Origin: Pseudomonas mendocina
GTDB taxonomy: Bacteria; Pseudomonadota; Gammaproteobacteria; Pseudomonadales; Pseudomonadaceae
Reading direction: 5' to 3'
Assembly: GCF_900636545.1 (NCBI RefSeq)
Contig: NZ_LR134290.1
Span: 2,418,001 to 2,482,000 of the forward strand
Length of the DNA stretch: 64,000 nucleotides
Shown piece by piece: positions 1 to 12,296 of the stretch (its first letter is position 1; every line of letters begins with the position of its first letter). The notes below the pieces were generated by a model, which did no database searches, was not told the DNA's origin, and worked only from the letters and a program-made list of their open reading frames with translations. Position numbers and translations under genes: made by a program.

Positions 1-488
1 ATGGCCGATACTTCGCGGTGCTGCGGGTTCTTGATGTCCAGCGAGTCGTGATAGAAGGCGGACAGGGCGCCGACCACGCCGCACATGATGGCCATCGGGT
101 GAGCATCGCGGCGGAAACCGTTGAAGAAGGTCTTCAACTGTTCGTGAACCATGGTGTGGTTCTTGATGGTGCTGACGAACTGGGCCTTCTCTTCCTTGCT
201 CGGCAGTTCGCCGTTGAGCAGCAGGTAGCAGGTTTCCAGGTAGTCGGATTGCTCGGCGAGTTGCTCGATGGGGTAGCCGCGGTGCAGCAGAATCCCTTTG
301 TCGCCGTCGATGTAGGTGATCTTCGACTCGCAAGAGGCGGTCGACATGAAACCAGGATCAAATGTGAACCGACCCGTGGCGGTCAGGCTCCGCACATCTA
401 TTACTTCGGGACCAACAGTGCCGGTCAGAACGGGCAGTTCGACGGGGGCATTGCCCTCGATGATCAACTGCGCTTTTTTGTCAGCCAT
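1..488 (-). CDS. gltA: citrate synthase, N-terminal part (runs off the left edge)
   Basis: Condenses oxaloacetate and acetyl-CoA to citrate in the cytoplasm, the entry step of the TCA cycle. The minus-strand reading starts [20 protein letters not shown] and continues through the typical type II (hexameric, NADH-sensitive) citrate synthase N-terminal domain, including [20 protein letters not shown] and the [11 protein letters not shown] segment. About 162 codons are present; the catalytic His/Asp residues lie beyond the edge. The start is fixed by a strong AGGAGG at 495-500, seven bases upstream. It is divergent from the sdh operon, as in other Pseudomonas. Confidence 0.95.
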   Translation of the reverse strand, partial: MADKKAQLIIEGNAPVELPVLTGTVGPEVIDVRSLTATGRFTFDPGFMSTASCESKITYIDGDKGILLHRGYPIEQLAEQSDYLETCYLLLNGELPSKEEKAQFVSTIKNHTMVHEQLKTFFNGFRRDAHPMAIMCGVVGALSAFYHDSLDIKNPQHREVSA

Positions 489-547
489 ATGTGGCCTCCT
501 AGTTATGCTTGAAATCATCAGACAGCCCCCCACGCAGGGCCCGCACC

Positions 548-575
548 ACTATAGTGAGATAAATCCGAAAGTCAA
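548..575 (-). promoter_or_regulatory. probable sigma-70 promoter of gltA
   Basis: On the minus strand TTGACT (570-575) is followed after 16 bases by TATAGT (548-553), about 60 bases before the gltA start. Both hexamers are one or two bases from consensus. The sequence match is direct; activity is inferred. Confidence 0.6.
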
Positions 576-689
576 TTTGCGAGAACCCAGACAGTAGAAG
601 GGTTTGCGCGTGATTTTCAACGAAAAAAGGCCGCTATTTACGCCATTTGTTTAAAGGCTGCAATGCGCTTTTTGGGGTAGGGCATTGCA

Positions 690-718
690 TTGTCATTAGT
701 CTGCTAACTGTCTATACT
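690..718 (+). promoter_or_regulatory. probable sigma-70 promoter of the sdh-suc operon
   Basis: TTGTCA (690-695), a 17-base spacer, then TATACT (713-718). This is close to consensus and points at sdhC, predicting a start near 725 and an untranslated leader of about 125 bases. With the gltA promoter it accounts for the 362-base gap 489-850 between the divergent genes; between the two promoters (576-689) I see only AT-rich sequence. Confidence 0.65.
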
Positions 719-725
719 CTGCGCC

Positions 726-763
726 CGACCGCCAGGGGCTTTGCGGCCATATCATGGCGGTCG
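726..763 (+). promoter_or_regulatory. stem-loop at the 5' end of the predicted sdh transcript
   Basis: CGACCGCCA (726-734) pairs perfectly with TGGCGGTCG (755-763) around a 20-base loop. The stem begins at the predicted transcription start, so the mRNA would open with a 9-bp hairpin. A role in transcript stability or small-RNA regulation is possible. The pairing is observed; the function is inference. Confidence 0.4.
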
Positions 764-850
764 TCACTCCTTGGGTGATGGGTACCTGACCAGTGCACTT
801 CCCAACAACTTTGCCCTGATAGTTAGGGGCTCTCAGTGTGATAAAAAGCC

Positions 851-1225
851 GTGAATAGCCAACGACCTGTAAACCTAGACCTTAGGACTATCAAGCTCCC
901 AGTCACCGCTTACACCTCCATTCTTCACCGTATCTCCGGTGTCATCCTCTTTGTCGGTATCGCCATTCTGCTGTTCGGCCTCGACAAGTCGCTGACCTCC
1001 GAAGAGGGCTTCGCCCAGGTGAAAGAATGCCTGACCAGTCCGCTGGCCAAGTTCGTGATCTGGGGTCTTCTTTCCGCTCTGCTGTATCACCTGGTGGCCG
1101 GCGTGCGCCACTTGATCATGGACATGGGCATCGGCGAGACGCTGGAAGGCGGCAAGCTGGGCTCGAAAATCGTCATCGCCGTTGCGGCGGTCGTGATCGT
1201 GCTGCTGGGGGTATGGATATGGTAA
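851..1225 (+). CDS. sdhC: succinate dehydrogenase cytochrome b556 subunit
   Basis: Membrane anchor subunit of complex II; with SdhD it binds haem b and ubiquinone. It has 124 residues, starting at GTG with MNSQRPVNLDLRTIKLPVTA, which is the conserved Pseudomonas SdhC N-terminus. Three membrane segments are visible. The haem/quinone-side motif SILHRISGV (about residues 24-32) and HxxxGxRHLIMD near the second helix (LVAGVRHLIMDMG) are characteristic. It is the first gene of the sdhCDAB operon and overlaps sdhD by 7 bases, suggesting coupled translation. In pseudomonads sdh is known to be repressed through iron-responsive PrrF RNAs; I did not identify a pairing site. Confidence 0.96.
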   Translation: MNSQRPVNLDLRTIKLPVTAYTSILHRISGVILFVGIAILLFGLDKSLTSEEGFAQVKECLTSPLAKFVIWGLLSALLYHLVAGVRHLIMDMGIGETLEGGKLGSKIVIAVAAVVIVLLGVWIW

Positions 1226-1587
1226 CTAATGTCACGAATTTCTCGCGTTCGGGCCTCTATGACTGGATGGCGCAACGCGTTTCTGCGGTCGTTCTTGCGG
1301 CTTACACGCTGTTTCTGCTGGGCTATGTGATCTGCAATCCGGGCATGGGCTACGCCGAGTGGCATGGTCTGTTCTCGCATACCGCAATGCGCATTTTCAG
1401 CCTGCTGGCTCTGGTTGCACTGAGCGTGCACGCCTGGGTTGGCATGTGGACCATTTCCACCGACTACCTGACGCCGATGGCGCTGGGCAAGTGGGCGACT
1501 GGTGTGCGTTTCCTGTTCCAGGCCGTGTGTGGCATCGCCATGTTCGCGATGTTCGTCTGGGGCGTGCAGATTCTGTGGGGTTTCTGA
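1219..1587 (+). CDS. sdhD: succinate dehydrogenase membrane anchor subunit
   Basis: Second hydrophobic anchor of succinate:quinone oxidoreductase, 122 residues with three transmembrane helices. It begins MVTNVTNFSRSGLYDWMAQR, the usual Pseudomonas start; an ATG six bases earlier (1213) is also in frame but less conserved. The helix-2 stretch ALVALSVHAWVGMWTISTDYL contains the His that supplies a haem ligand in this family. It sits inside the sdhC 3' end and is followed after three bases by sdhA. Confidence 0.96.
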   Translation: MVTNVTNFSRSGLYDWMAQRVSAVVLAAYTLFLLGYVICNPGMGYAEWHGLFSHTAMRIFSLLALVALSVHAWVGMWTISTDYLTPMALGKWATGVRFLFQAVCGIAMFAMFVWGVQILWGF

Positions 1588-1590
1588 TTC

Positions 1591-3363
1591 ATGGCTAGCA
1601 TCCGTACTCTTTCCTATGACGCCATCATCGTAGGTGGCGGCGGCGCCGGCATGCGTGCTGCGCTGCAATTGGCTCAGGGCGGTCACAAGACTGCCGTGGT
1701 CACCAAGGTGTTCCCGACTCGCTCGCACACCGTTTCCGCTCAGGGTGGCATTACCTGCGCCATCGCCTCGGCCGACCCGAACGACGATTGGCGCTGGCAC
1801 ATGTACGACACCGTCAAGGGTTCCGACTATATCGGCGACCAGGACGCGATCGAGTACATGTGTTCCGTTGGGCCGGAGGCTGTGTTCGAGCTCGAGCACA
1901 TGGGCCTGCCGTTTTCCCGTACCGAGCAGGGCCGCATCTATCAGCGTCCGTTCGGCGGTCAGTCCAAGGGGCCGGACAATCCGACCCAGGCGGCTCGTAC
2001 CTGCGCCGCTGCCGACCGTACCGGTCACGCGCTGCTGCACACCCTGTATCAGGCCAACCTGAAAGCCGGCACCTCGTTCCTCAACGAGTGGTATGCCGTT
2101 GACCTGGTGAAGAACCAGGATGGCGCCATCGTCGGCATCATCGCCATCTGCATCGAGACTGGCGAGACCGTCTACATTCGCTCCAAGGCCGTGGTCCTGG
2201 CAACTGGCGGTGCTGGCCGTATCTACGCCTCCACCACCAACGCCCTGATCAACACCGGTGATGGCGTGGGCATGGCCCTGCGTGCCGGTGTGCCGGTGCA
2301 GGACATCGAAATGTGGCAGTTCCACCCGACCGGTATCGCTGGCGCTGGTGTGCTGGTTACCGAAGGCTGCCGTGGCGAGGGTGGTTACCTGATCAACGCC
2401 CATGGCGAGCGCTTCATGGAGCGTTATGCTCCGAACGCCAAAGACCTGGCTGGCCGCGACGTGGTTGCGCGCTCCATGGTCAAGGAAGTCATCGCCGGCA
2501 ACGGCTGTGGCCCGAACAAGGACCACGTGCTGCTGAAGCTCGATCACCTGGGCGAGGAAGTGCTGCACAGCCGCCTGCCAGGCATTTGCGAGCTGTCGAA
2601 GACCTTCGCTCACGTCGATCCGGTCGTCGCTCCGGTCCCGGTCATCCCGACCTGCCACTACATGATGGGCGGCGTTGCCACCAACATTCATGGCCAGGCC
2701 ATCACCCAGGATGCCAGCGGCAAGGACACCATCATCGAAGGCCTGTTCGCTGTTGGTGAAGTCGCCTGTGTATCGGTACACGGCGCCAACCGTCTGGGCG
2801 GAAACTCGCTGCTTGACCTGGTGGTATTCGGCCGCGCCGCTGGTCTGCACCTGGAAAAAGCGCTGAAAGAAGGCGTGGAGGTCCGTGGTGCCAGCGAAAC
2901 CGACATCGAGCAGTCGCTGTCGCGTTTGGCTGGCGTCAACGAGCGCAGCACTGGCGAAGACGTGGCCCCGCTGCGTAAAGAACTGCAACAGTGCATGCAA
3001 AACTACTTCGGTGTATTCCGTACCGGCGAATACATGCAGAAGGGCATCCAACAACTGGCCGACCTGCGTGAGCGCATCGCGAAAGTCAAAATCGCGGACA
3101 AGAGCCAGGCGTTCAACACTGCGCGTATCGAAGCGCTGGAACTGCAAAACCTGCTCGAAGTCGCCGAAGCGACCGCAGTGGCTGCCGAGGCTCGTAAAGA
3201 GTCCCGCGGTGCACACGCTCGTGAAGATTTCGAGGAGCGCGACGATCAGAACTGGCTGTGCCACTCCCTGTACTTCCCGGGCGAGAAGCGCGTAGCCAAG
3301 CGTGACGTGAACTTCGCGCCGAAGACCGTTCCGGCATTTGAACCCAAGGTTCGGACTTATTAA
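1591..3363 (+). CDS. sdhA: succinate dehydrogenase flavoprotein subunit
   Basis: Oxidises succinate to fumarate and passes electrons to SdhB; peripheral on the cytoplasmic side of the inner membrane. It has 590 residues, the normal length. Visible are the Rossmann dinucleotide motif [15 protein letters not shown] near the N-terminus, the [10 protein letters not shown] segment with the His that covalently holds FAD, the substrate-site HPTG and the catalytic RGEGG region, and the C-terminal SdhA domain ending [10 protein letters not shown]. The start ATG lies three bases after the sdhD stop. Confidence 0.98.
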   Translation: MASIRTLSYDAIIVGGGGAGMRAALQLAQGGHKTAVVTKVFPTRSHTVSAQGGITCAIASADPNDDWRWHMYDTVKGSDYIGDQDAIEYMCSVGPEAVFELEHMGLPFSRTEQGRIYQRPFGGQSKGPDNPTQAARTCAAADRTGHALLHTLYQANLKAGTSFLNEWYAVDLVKNQDGAIVGIIAICIETGETVYIRSKAVVLATGGAGRIYASTTNALINTGDGVGMALRAGVPVQDIEMWQFHPTGIAGAGVLVTEGCRGEGGYLINAHGERFMERYAPNAKDLAGRDVVARSMVKEVIAGNGCGPNKDHVLLKLDHLGEEVLHSRLPGICELSKTFAHVDPVVAPVPVIPTCHYMMGGVATNIHGQAITQDASGKDTIIEGLFAVGEVACVSVHGANRLGGNSLLDLVVFGRAAGLHLEKALKEGVEVRGASETDIEQSLSRLAGVNERSTGEDVAPLRKELQQCMQNYFGVFRTGEYMQKGIQQLADLRERIAKVKIADKSQAFNTARIEALELQNLLEVAEATAVAAEARKESRGAHAREDFEERDDQNWLCHSLYFPGEKRVAKRDVNFAPKTVPAFEPKVRTY

Positions 3364-3374
3364 GGGTGACTGAT

Positions 3375-4082
3375 ATGTTGCAAGTCAGTGTTTATCGCTA
3401 CAACCCGGAGAAGGACGCTGCTCCGTTCATGCAGGACTTCCAGGTCGACACCGGCGGCAAGGACATCATGGTCCTCGACGTACTGGCGCTGATCAAGGAA
3501 CAGGACGAAGGCTTCTCCTACCGCCGCTCCTGCCGTGAAGGCGTCTGTGGCTCCGACGGCATGAACATCAACGGCAAGAACGGCCTGGCCTGTATCACGC
3601 CGATCTCCGCTGCCGGCCTCAAGGGCGGCAAGCTGGTGATTCGCCCGTTGCCGGGTCTGCCGGTTATTCGTGACCTGGTCGTCGACATGAGCATCTTCTA
3701 CAAGCAGTACGAGAAGGTGCAGCCGTTCCTGCAGAACGATACGCCGGCTCCGGCCATCGAGCGTCTGCAGTCGCCGGAAGAGCGTGAGAAGCTCGACGGC
3801 CTGTACGAGTGCATCCTGTGCGCGTGCTGCTCGACCAGCTGCCCGTCGTTCTGGTGGAACCCGGACAAGTTCCTCGGTCCCGCTGCACTGCTGCAGGCCT
3901 ACCGCTTCCTGGCCGACAGCCGTGACACCAAGACCGCCGAGCGTCTGGCGTCTCTGGACGATCCGTTCAGCGTGTTCCGCTGCCGCGGCATCATGAACTG
4001 CGTGAACGTGTGCCCGAAGGGTCTGAACCCGACCAAGGCCATCGGTCACGTGCGTAACATGCTGCTGCAGAGCGGTACCTGA
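3375..4082 (+). CDS. sdhB: succinate dehydrogenase iron-sulfur subunit
   Basis: Carries electrons from FAD to quinone through three Fe-S clusters. It has 235 residues when started at ATG 3375 (MLQVSVYRYNPEKD), which follows a GGGTG ribosome site. A GTG at 3366 would add three residues and is less likely. The Cys ligands are clear: SCREGVCGSDG...NGLAC for [2Fe-2S], CILCACCSTSC and CRGIMNCVNVCPKGL for the [4Fe-4S] and [3Fe-4S] clusters. It is the last gene of sdhCDAB; a hairpin follows before sucA. Confidence 0.98.
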   Translation: MLQVSVYRYNPEKDAAPFMQDFQVDTGGKDIMVLDVLALIKEQDEGFSYRRSCREGVCGSDGMNINGKNGLACITPISAAGLKGGKLVIRPLPGLPVIRDLVVDMSIFYKQYEKVQPFLQNDTPAPAIERLQSPEEREKLDGLYECILCACCSTSCPSFWWNPDKFLGPAALLQAYRFLADSRDTKTAERLASLDDPFSVFRCRGIMNCVNVCPKGLNPTKAIGHVRNMLLQSGT

Positions 4083-4112
4083 TTCGCAAGTTGCTGTACC
4101 TGTAACACCTGC

Positions 4113-4132
4113 ATACCGGCTTCGGCCGGTAT
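4113..4132 (+). other. intercistronic hairpin between sdhB and sucA
   Basis: An 8-bp perfect stem (ATACCGGC / GCCGGTAT) capped by a TTCG tetraloop, with no U-tract behind it. It lies in the 249-base gap between sdhB and sucA, the rest of which holds no convincing gene or promoter. It is more likely an RNA processing or stability element, or a leaky terminator, than a full stop. Confidence 0.5.
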
Positions 4133-4331
4133 TGCAGCAAAAGCCAGAGCCGAAGCCCACAAAGCCGCGGCTCATACTCGAAAAATATGACGACCAGCAG
4201 GGGCATCCGGGCTGGTACCCGGACTATCTGCGGGAACCCAAGTGGCTTCATCCGAGTCGCAGCAACATGACTTTGATTGGAGCCATGCGGTATTCACGCC
4301 GGTGGTGTCCCCTTACCGAGGGTGACCAAGC

Positions 4332-7163
4332 ATGCAAGAAAGCGTGATGCAGCGCATGTGGGACAGTGCCCACCTATCCGGTGGCAACGCTGCCTACGTG
4401 GAAGAGCTCTACGAGCTCTACCTGCACGATCCCAACGCTGTGCCAGAAGAGTGGCGCACTTACTTCCAGAAGTTGCCGACCGACGGCAGCCCTGCAGCGG
4501 ATGTGTCGCATTCGACCATTCGCGATCATTTCATCCTGCTCGCTAAGAATTCGCGTCGCGCCCAGCCGGTCTCGGCCGGTGCCGTCAGCAGCGAGCACGA
4601 GAAGAAGCAGGTGGAAGTGCTGCGTCTGATCCAGGCCTACCGCGTGCGTGGCCACCAAGCCGCTCAGCTCGATCCGCTGGGGCTATGGGTGCGTAACGCG
4701 CCGTCCGACCTGTCGATCAATCACTACGGTCTGACCGACGCCGATCTGGACACCACTTTCCGTACCGGTGAACTGTACATCGGCAAGGAGGAGGCGACCC
4801 TACGTGAAATCATCGGTGCGTTGCAGCAGACATATTGTCGCACCATCGGTGCCGAGTTCATGCACATCGTCGATTCCGGCCAGCGCCACTGGTTCGCTCA
4901 GCGTCTGGAAAGCGTGCGTGGTCGCCCGCAATTTTCCGCCGAGGTGCAGGCGCACGTGCTCGAGCGCGTCACCGCTGCCGAGGGCCTGGAGAAGTACCTG
5001 GGCACCAAGTACCCGGGCACCAAGCGTTTCGGTCTGGAAGGTGGCGAGAGCTTGATTCCCATGCTGGATGAGATCATTCAGCGCTCTGGTTCCTACGGTA
5101 CCAAGGAAATCGTCATCGGCATGGCCCACCGTGGCCGTCTCAACGTTCTGGTCAATACCTTCGGCAAGAACCCGCGCGACCTGTTCGACGAGTTCGAAGG
5201 CAAGAAGACCGAAGGCCTGTCCTCCGGTGACGTGAAATACCACCAGGGCTTCTCCTCCAACGTTATGACTGCTGGTGGCGAAGTACACCTGGCGCTGGCC
5301 TTCAACCCCTCGCACCTGGAGATCGTTTCCCCGGTGGTCGAGGGTTCGGTGCGTGCCCGCCAGGATCGTCGCAGCGACGCCAGCGGCGACAAGGTACTGC
5401 CGATCTCCATCCACGGTGACGCGGCGTTCGCTGGCCAGGGCGTGGTCATGGAAACCTTCCAGATGTCGCAGACTCGCGGCTACAAGACTGGCGGCACCAT
5501 CCACATCGTGATCAACAACCAGGTCGGTTTCACCATCAGTAACCCGCAGGATGCGCGCTCGACCGAGTACGCTACCGACGTGGCCAAGATGATCCAGGCG
5601 CCGATCTTCCACGTGAATGGCGACGATCCGGAAGCCGTGCTGTTCGTCACCCAACTGGCCGTCGATTATCGCATGCAGTACAAGCGTGACGTGGTCATTG
5701 ACCTGGTCTGCTACCGTCGTCGCGGCCACAACGAGGCCGACGAGCCGAATGGTACCCAGCCGCTGATGTATCAGCAGATCGCCAAGCAGCGCACCACCCG
5801 TGAGCTGTATGCCGATGCCCTGATTGCAGCCGGTGTGCAGAGCAACGAGGACGTGCAAGCCAAGATTGATGACTACCGTACTGCGCTGGATAACGGTCAG
5901 CACGTGGTCAAGAGCCTGGTCAAGGAACCGAACAAGGAATTGTTCGTCGATTGGCGTCCGTACCTGGGGCATGCCTGGACCGCGCGTCACGACACCCGTT
6001 TCGATCTGAAGACCCTGCAGGACCTGTCCGCCAAACTGCTGGAAATCCCGGAAGGCTTCCTGGTCCAGCGTCAGGTGGCGAAGATCCTCGAAGACCGCCA
6101 GAAGATGGGGGCCGGCGGCCTGCCGATCAACTGGGGCTTCGCCGAGACCATGGCCTACGCCACGTTGCTGGTCGAGGGGCACCCGATCCGTATGACCGGT
6201 CAGGACATCGGCCGTGGCACCTTCTCGCACCGTCACGCGGTGCTGCACAACCAGAAGGATGCCTCGACCTACGTTCCGCTGAAGAACCTGTACGACGGCC
6301 AGCCGAAGTTCGAACTGTACGACTCCTACCTCTCCGAGGAAGCGGTGCTGGCGTTCGAATACGGCTACGCCACCACCACGCCTAACGCGCTGGTGATCTG
6401 GGAAGCCCAGTTCGGCGACTTCGCCAACGGTGCCCAGGTGGTATTCGACCAGTTCATTTCCAGCGGCGAGACCAAGTGGGGTCGTCTGTGTGGTCTGACC
6501 GTTCTGTTGCCGCATGGTTATGAAGGGCAGGGGCCTGAGCACAGCTCGGCGCGTCTGGAGCGTTACCTGCAACTGTGCGCCGAGCACAACATGCAGGTCT
6601 GCGTGCCGACCACCCCGGCTCAGGTCTACCACATGCTGCGTCGCCAGGTGATCCGTCCGCTGCGCAAGCCGCTGGTGGTGCTGACTCCGAAGTCGCTGCT
6701 GCGTCACAAGCTGGCCATCTCGACCCTGGAAGATCTGGCCGAAGGCTCCTTCCAGACCGTGATCGGCGAGATCGATTCGCTGGACCCGAAAAAGGTCGAG
6801 CGCATGATCCTGTGCAGCGGCAAGGTCTACTACGACCTGCTGGAGAAGCGTCGTGCCGAGGGTCGCGAAGACATCGCTATCGTGCGTATCGAACAGCTCT
6901 ATCCGTTCCCGGAAGAGGATCTGGCCGAAGCGCTGGCGCCGTACAAGAACCTCAAGCACATCGTCTGGTGTCAGGAAGAGCCGATGAACCAGGGCGCCTG
7001 GTACTGCAGCCAGCACCACATGCGTCGTGTCGCCACCGCACACAAGAAGTCGTTGTTCTTGGAGTATGCCGGTCGTGATGCGTCGGCAGCGCCGGCTTGC
7101 GGTTATGCCTCGATGCACGCCGAGCAGCAGGAAAAACTGCTGCAGGACGCCTTTACTGTTTAA
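4332..7163 (+). CDS. sucA: 2-oxoglutarate dehydrogenase E1 component
   Basis: Thiamine-diphosphate enzyme that decarboxylates 2-oxoglutarate and transfers the succinyl group to the SucB lipoyl domain. It has 943 residues. The N-terminal MQESVMQRMWDSAHLSGGNA and the short E2-docking segment YVEELYELYLHDPNAVPEEWR are typical. The ThDP/Mg site is seen in HGDAAFAGQGVVMETFQMS and in the following GFTISNPQDARST region. The C-terminal half has the transketolase-like FEYGYATTTPNALVIWEAQFGDFANGAQ block. The start is the ATG behind GAGGGTGACC. Confidence 0.98.
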   Translation: MQESVMQRMWDSAHLSGGNAAYVEELYELYLHDPNAVPEEWRTYFQKLPTDGSPAADVSHSTIRDHFILLAKNSRRAQPVSAGAVSSEHEKKQVEVLRLIQAYRVRGHQAAQLDPLGLWVRNAPSDLSINHYGLTDADLDTTFRTGELYIGKEEATLREIIGALQQTYCRTIGAEFMHIVDSGQRHWFAQRLESVRGRPQFSAEVQAHVLERVTAAEGLEKYLGTKYPGTKRFGLEGGESLIPMLDEIIQRSGSYGTKEIVIGMAHRGRLNVLVNTFGKNPRDLFDEFEGKKTEGLSSGDVKYHQGFSSNVMTAGGEVHLALAFNPSHLEIVSPVVEGSVRARQDRRSDASGDKVLPISIHGDAAFAGQGVVMETFQMSQTRGYKTGGTIHIVINNQVGFTISNPQDARSTEYATDVAKMIQAPIFHVNGDDPEAVLFVTQLAVDYRMQYKRDVVIDLVCYRRRGHNEADEPNGTQPLMYQQIAKQRTTRELYADALIAAGVQSNEDVQAKIDDYRTALDNGQHVVKSLVKEPNKELFVDWRPYLGHAWTARHDTRFDLKTLQDLSAKLLEIPEGFLVQRQVAKILEDRQKMGAGGLPINWGFAETMAYATLLVEGHPIRMTGQDIGRGTFSHRHAVLHNQKDASTYVPLKNLYDGQPKFELYDSYLSEEAVLAFEYGYATTTPNALVIWEAQFGDFANGAQVVFDQFISSGETKWGRLCGLTVLLPHGYEGQGPEHSSARLERYLQLCAEHNMQVCVPTTPAQVYHMLRRQVIRPLRKPLVVLTPKSLLRHKLAISTLEDLAEGSFQTVIGEIDSLDPKKVERMILCSGKVYYDLLEKRRAEGREDIAIVRIEQLYPFPEEDLAEALAPYKNLKHIVWCQEEPMNQGAWYCSQHHMRRVATAHKKSLFLEYAGRDASAAPACGYASMHAEQQEKLLQDAFTV

Positions 7164-7172
7164 CGCCTTCAT

Positions 7173-7200
7173 CCGGTAGGTGGCAGGTGCCACCTACCGG
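7173..7200 (+). other. perfect inverted repeat between sucA and sucB
   Basis: CCGGTAGGTGGC (7173-7184) and its exact complement (7189-7200) enclose a four-base loop, giving a 12-bp uninterrupted stem in a 64-base gap. No U-tract follows, only TAAACCGAATT and the sucB ribosome site. It could set the 3' end of sucA message after processing or tune E1:E2 stoichiometry. The stem is observed; the role is inferred. Confidence 0.55.
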
Positions 7201-7227
7201 TAAACCGAATTTAAGGAAACACATAAA

Positions 7228-8454
7228 ATGGCTATCGAGATCAAAGCCCCAACCTTCCCGGAATCGGTTGCCGACGGCACCGTGGCCACCTGGCACAAGA
7301 AGCCGGGCGAAGCGGTCAAGCGTGATGAGCTGATCGTCGACATCGAAACCGACAAGGTGGTGATCGAAGTCCTGGCCGAGGCCGACGGCGTCCTGGCTGA
7401 AATCATCAAGAACGAAGGCGACACCGTTCTCTCTAACGAGCTGCTGGGCAAACTGACCGAAGGTGGCGTTGCTGCCGCTGCTCCGGCTGCCGCTCCGGCC
7501 GCTGCCGCCGCTCCAGCCCAGACTGCTGCACCGGCTGCCGCTGCTGGCGACGACGCCATCCTCTCTCCGGCCGCGCGCAAGCTGGCCGAAGAGAACGGTA
7601 TCGATCCGAACAGCATCGCCGGTACCGGTAAAGGTGGCCGTGTGACCAAGGAAGACGTGGTCGCTGCCGTTGAAGCCAAGAAGAACGCTCCGGCCGCCGC
7701 TGCCAAGCCGGCTGCCGCTGCCGCCGCTGCTCCGGTCGTTGCCACTGGCGACCGTACCGAGAAGCGTGTGCCGATGACCCGCCTGCGCGCCAAGATCGCC
7801 GAGCGTCTGGTCGAAGCTCAGTCCTCCATGGCCATGCTGACCACCTTCAACGAAGTCGACATGACCGAAGTCATGGCTCTGCGTTCGAAGTACAAGGACC
7901 TGTTCGAGAAGTCCCACAATGGCGTGCGCCTGGGCTTCATGTCGTTCTTCGTCAAGGCTGCTACCGAGGCGCTGAAGCGTTTCCCGGCTGTCAACGCCTC
8001 GATCGACGGCAACGACATCGTTTACCACGGCTATGCCGACATCGGCGTTGCCGTGTCCAGCGACCGTGGCCTGGTGGTTCCGGTTCTGCGTAACGCCGAG
8101 CAGATGAGCCTGGCTGAAATCGAGAGCGGCATCGCCACCTTCGGCAAGAAAGCCAAAGACGGCAAGCTGTCCATCGAAGAAATGACTGGCGGCACCTTCA
8201 CCATCACCAACGGTGGTACGTTCGGTTCGATGATGTCGACTCCGATCGTCAACCCGCCGCAAGCCGCCATCCTGGGTATGCACAACATCATCCAGCGTCC
8301 GATGGCGATCAACGGTCAGGTGGTGATCCGCCCGATGATGTACCTGGCGCTGTCTTACGACCACCGCCTGATCGATGGTAAGGAGGCCGTGACCTTCCTG
8401 GTGACCATCAAGAACTTGCTTGAAGATCCGGCGCGCCTGCTGCTGGAAATCTAA
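7228..8454 (+). CDS. sucB: dihydrolipoamide succinyltransferase (E2 of 2-oxoglutarate dehydrogenase)
   Basis: Core of the 2-oxoglutarate dehydrogenase complex; transfers succinyl from the lipoyl arm to CoA. It has 408 residues. The lipoyl domain carries the modified Lys in ETDKVVIEV (Lys43). Two Ala/Pro-rich hinges (about 77-108 and 152-170) flank the peripheral-subunit-binding domain [17 protein letters not shown]. The catalytic domain ends with the acetyltransferase motif [13 protein letters not shown] containing the active His and Asp. The ribosome site is TTAAGGAAAC upstream of ATG. Confidence 0.98.
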   Translation: MAIEIKAPTFPESVADGTVATWHKKPGEAVKRDELIVDIETDKVVIEVLAEADGVLAEIIKNEGDTVLSNELLGKLTEGGVAAAAPAAAPAAAAAPAQTAAPAAAAGDDAILSPAARKLAEENGIDPNSIAGTGKGGRVTKEDVVAAVEAKKNAPAAAAKPAAAAAAAPVVATGDRTEKRVPMTRLRAKIAERLVEAQSSMAMLTTFNEVDMTEVMALRSKYKDLFEKSHNGVRLGFMSFFVKAATEALKRFPAVNASIDGNDIVYHGYADIGVAVSSDRGLVVPVLRNAEQMSLAEIESGIATFGKKAKDGKLSIEEMTGGTFTITNGGTFGSMMSTPIVNPPQAAILGMHNIIQRPMAINGQVVIRPMMYLALSYDHRLIDGKEAVTFLVTIKNLLEDPARLLLEI

Positions 8455-9957
<1,503 letters not shown>

Positions 9958-9965
9958 GCGTGGCA

Positions 9966-9986
9966 GTGGCCGACCCGTTCGGCCAC
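9966..9986 (+). other. hairpin after lpd, in the lpd-sucC gap
   Basis: GTGGCCGA / TCGGCCAC with a five-base loop CCCGT, just behind the lpd stop; a short AAATTGTTG follows. It may partly terminate the upstream message. The remainder of the 240-base gap to sucC contains a small CCGCC...GGCGG repeat (about 10002-10017) but no promoter I would defend. Confidence 0.45.
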
Positions 9987-10197
9987 GCAAATTGTTGTAA
10001 GCCGCCGTAGTAGGCGGGGCGTCGCGTAATCGCCCCATCGCTGCGGTGGTGTTTGCAAGCAGAACCACGTCGTGTGGCCCGCGTCGAGCTCGACTCGCGG
10101 CGGAAAACCCGACGGACTGCTTCGGCAGTCACAGGTGGCGCGGTATCACAAGTACAGCGCCGAATGCGCAATACCTAAACGAAGACGGTAGACAAGC

Positions 10198-11363
<1,166 letters not shown>

Positions 11364-11364
<1 letters not shown>

Positions 11365-12251
11365 TGAGCATCCTGATCAACAAAGACACCAAGGTCATCT
11401 GCCAGGGTTTCACCGGCTCGCAGGGCACCTTCCACAGCGAACAAGCCATCGCCTACGGCACCAAGATGGTTGGCGGCGTTACTCCGGGCAAGGGTGGCAC
11501 CACCCACCTGGGCCTGCCGGTGTTCAACACCGTCAAGGAAGCCGTAGAAGCCACTGGCGCTGAAGCGTCCGTGATCTACGTTCCGGCTCCGTTCTGCAAG
11601 GACTCGATCCTGGAAGCGGCCAACGGCGGCATCAAGCTGATCGTTTGCATCACCGAAGGCATCCCGACCATCGACATGCTGGAAGCCAAGGTCAAGTGCG
11701 ACGAGCTGGGCGTGCGTCTGATCGGCCCGAACTGCCCGGGCGTGATCACTCCCGGTGAGTGCAAGATCGGCATCATGCCGGGTCACATCCACCTGCCAGG
11801 TAAAGTCGGCATCGTGTCCCGTTCGGGTACCCTGACCTATGAAGCCGTGAAGCAGACCACCGACGCCGGTTTCGGCCAGTCCACCTGCGTGGGCATCGGC
11901 GGTGACCCCATCCCGGGCTCCAACTTCATCGATATCCTGAAGCTGTTCCAGGAAGATCCGAAGACCGAAGCGATCGTCATGATCGGTGAGATCGGCGGTT
12001 CGGCCGAGGAAGAAGCGGCTGCCTTCATCAAGGCCAACGTCACCAAGCCGGTGGTGTCCTACATCGCTGGTGTAACCGCTCCTCCCGGCAAGCGCATGGG
12101 CCACGCTGGCGCCATCATCTCCGGCGGCAAGGGCACTGCAGACGAGAAGTTCGCTGCACTGCAGGACGCTGGTGTGAAAACCGTGCGTTCCCTGGCTGAC
12201 ATCGGCAAGGCCCTGGCCGAGCTGACCGGTTGGGAAGTCAAGAAGGCTTAA
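11364..12251 (+). CDS. sucD: succinyl-CoA synthetase alpha subunit
   Basis: Alpha chain of succinyl-CoA ligase; binds CoA and carries the phosphorylated His. It has 295 residues. The CoA-binding Rossmann motif [18 protein letters not shown] is near the N-terminus and the active His lies in [19 protein letters not shown] (about residue 246). It is the last gene of the TCA block; a strong terminator follows 18 bases after the stop. Confidence 0.98.
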
Positions 12252-12268
12252 GCGCTTCTGACCCTCGC

Positions 12269-12296
12269 AAAAAGGCCACCTTCGGGTGGCCTTTTT
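12269..12296 (+). terminator. rho-independent terminator after sucD
   Basis: AAAAAGGCCACC, TTCG loop, GGTGGCCTTTTT: a GC-rich stem extended by A/T pairs and a five-T run. It closes the sdh-suc transcription unit. Confidence 0.9.

Noticed and set aside
1087..3264. 725-codon open frame on the minus strand opposite sdhA
   Set aside because: It is a mirror of sdhA codon bias in GC-rich DNA. The protein has no recognisable domain, low-complexity composition and no ribosome site, and sdhA on the other strand is certain.
4132..4347. Short plus-strand open frame in the sdhB-sucA gap
   Set aside because: 71 codons starting inside the hairpin region, overlapping the sucA start, with no ribosome site and an unremarkable Pro/Arg/Lys-rich product.
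4800..7193. 797-codon open frame on the minus strand opposite sucA
   Set aside because: Same effect of codon bias; no family features, and sucA is unambiguous.
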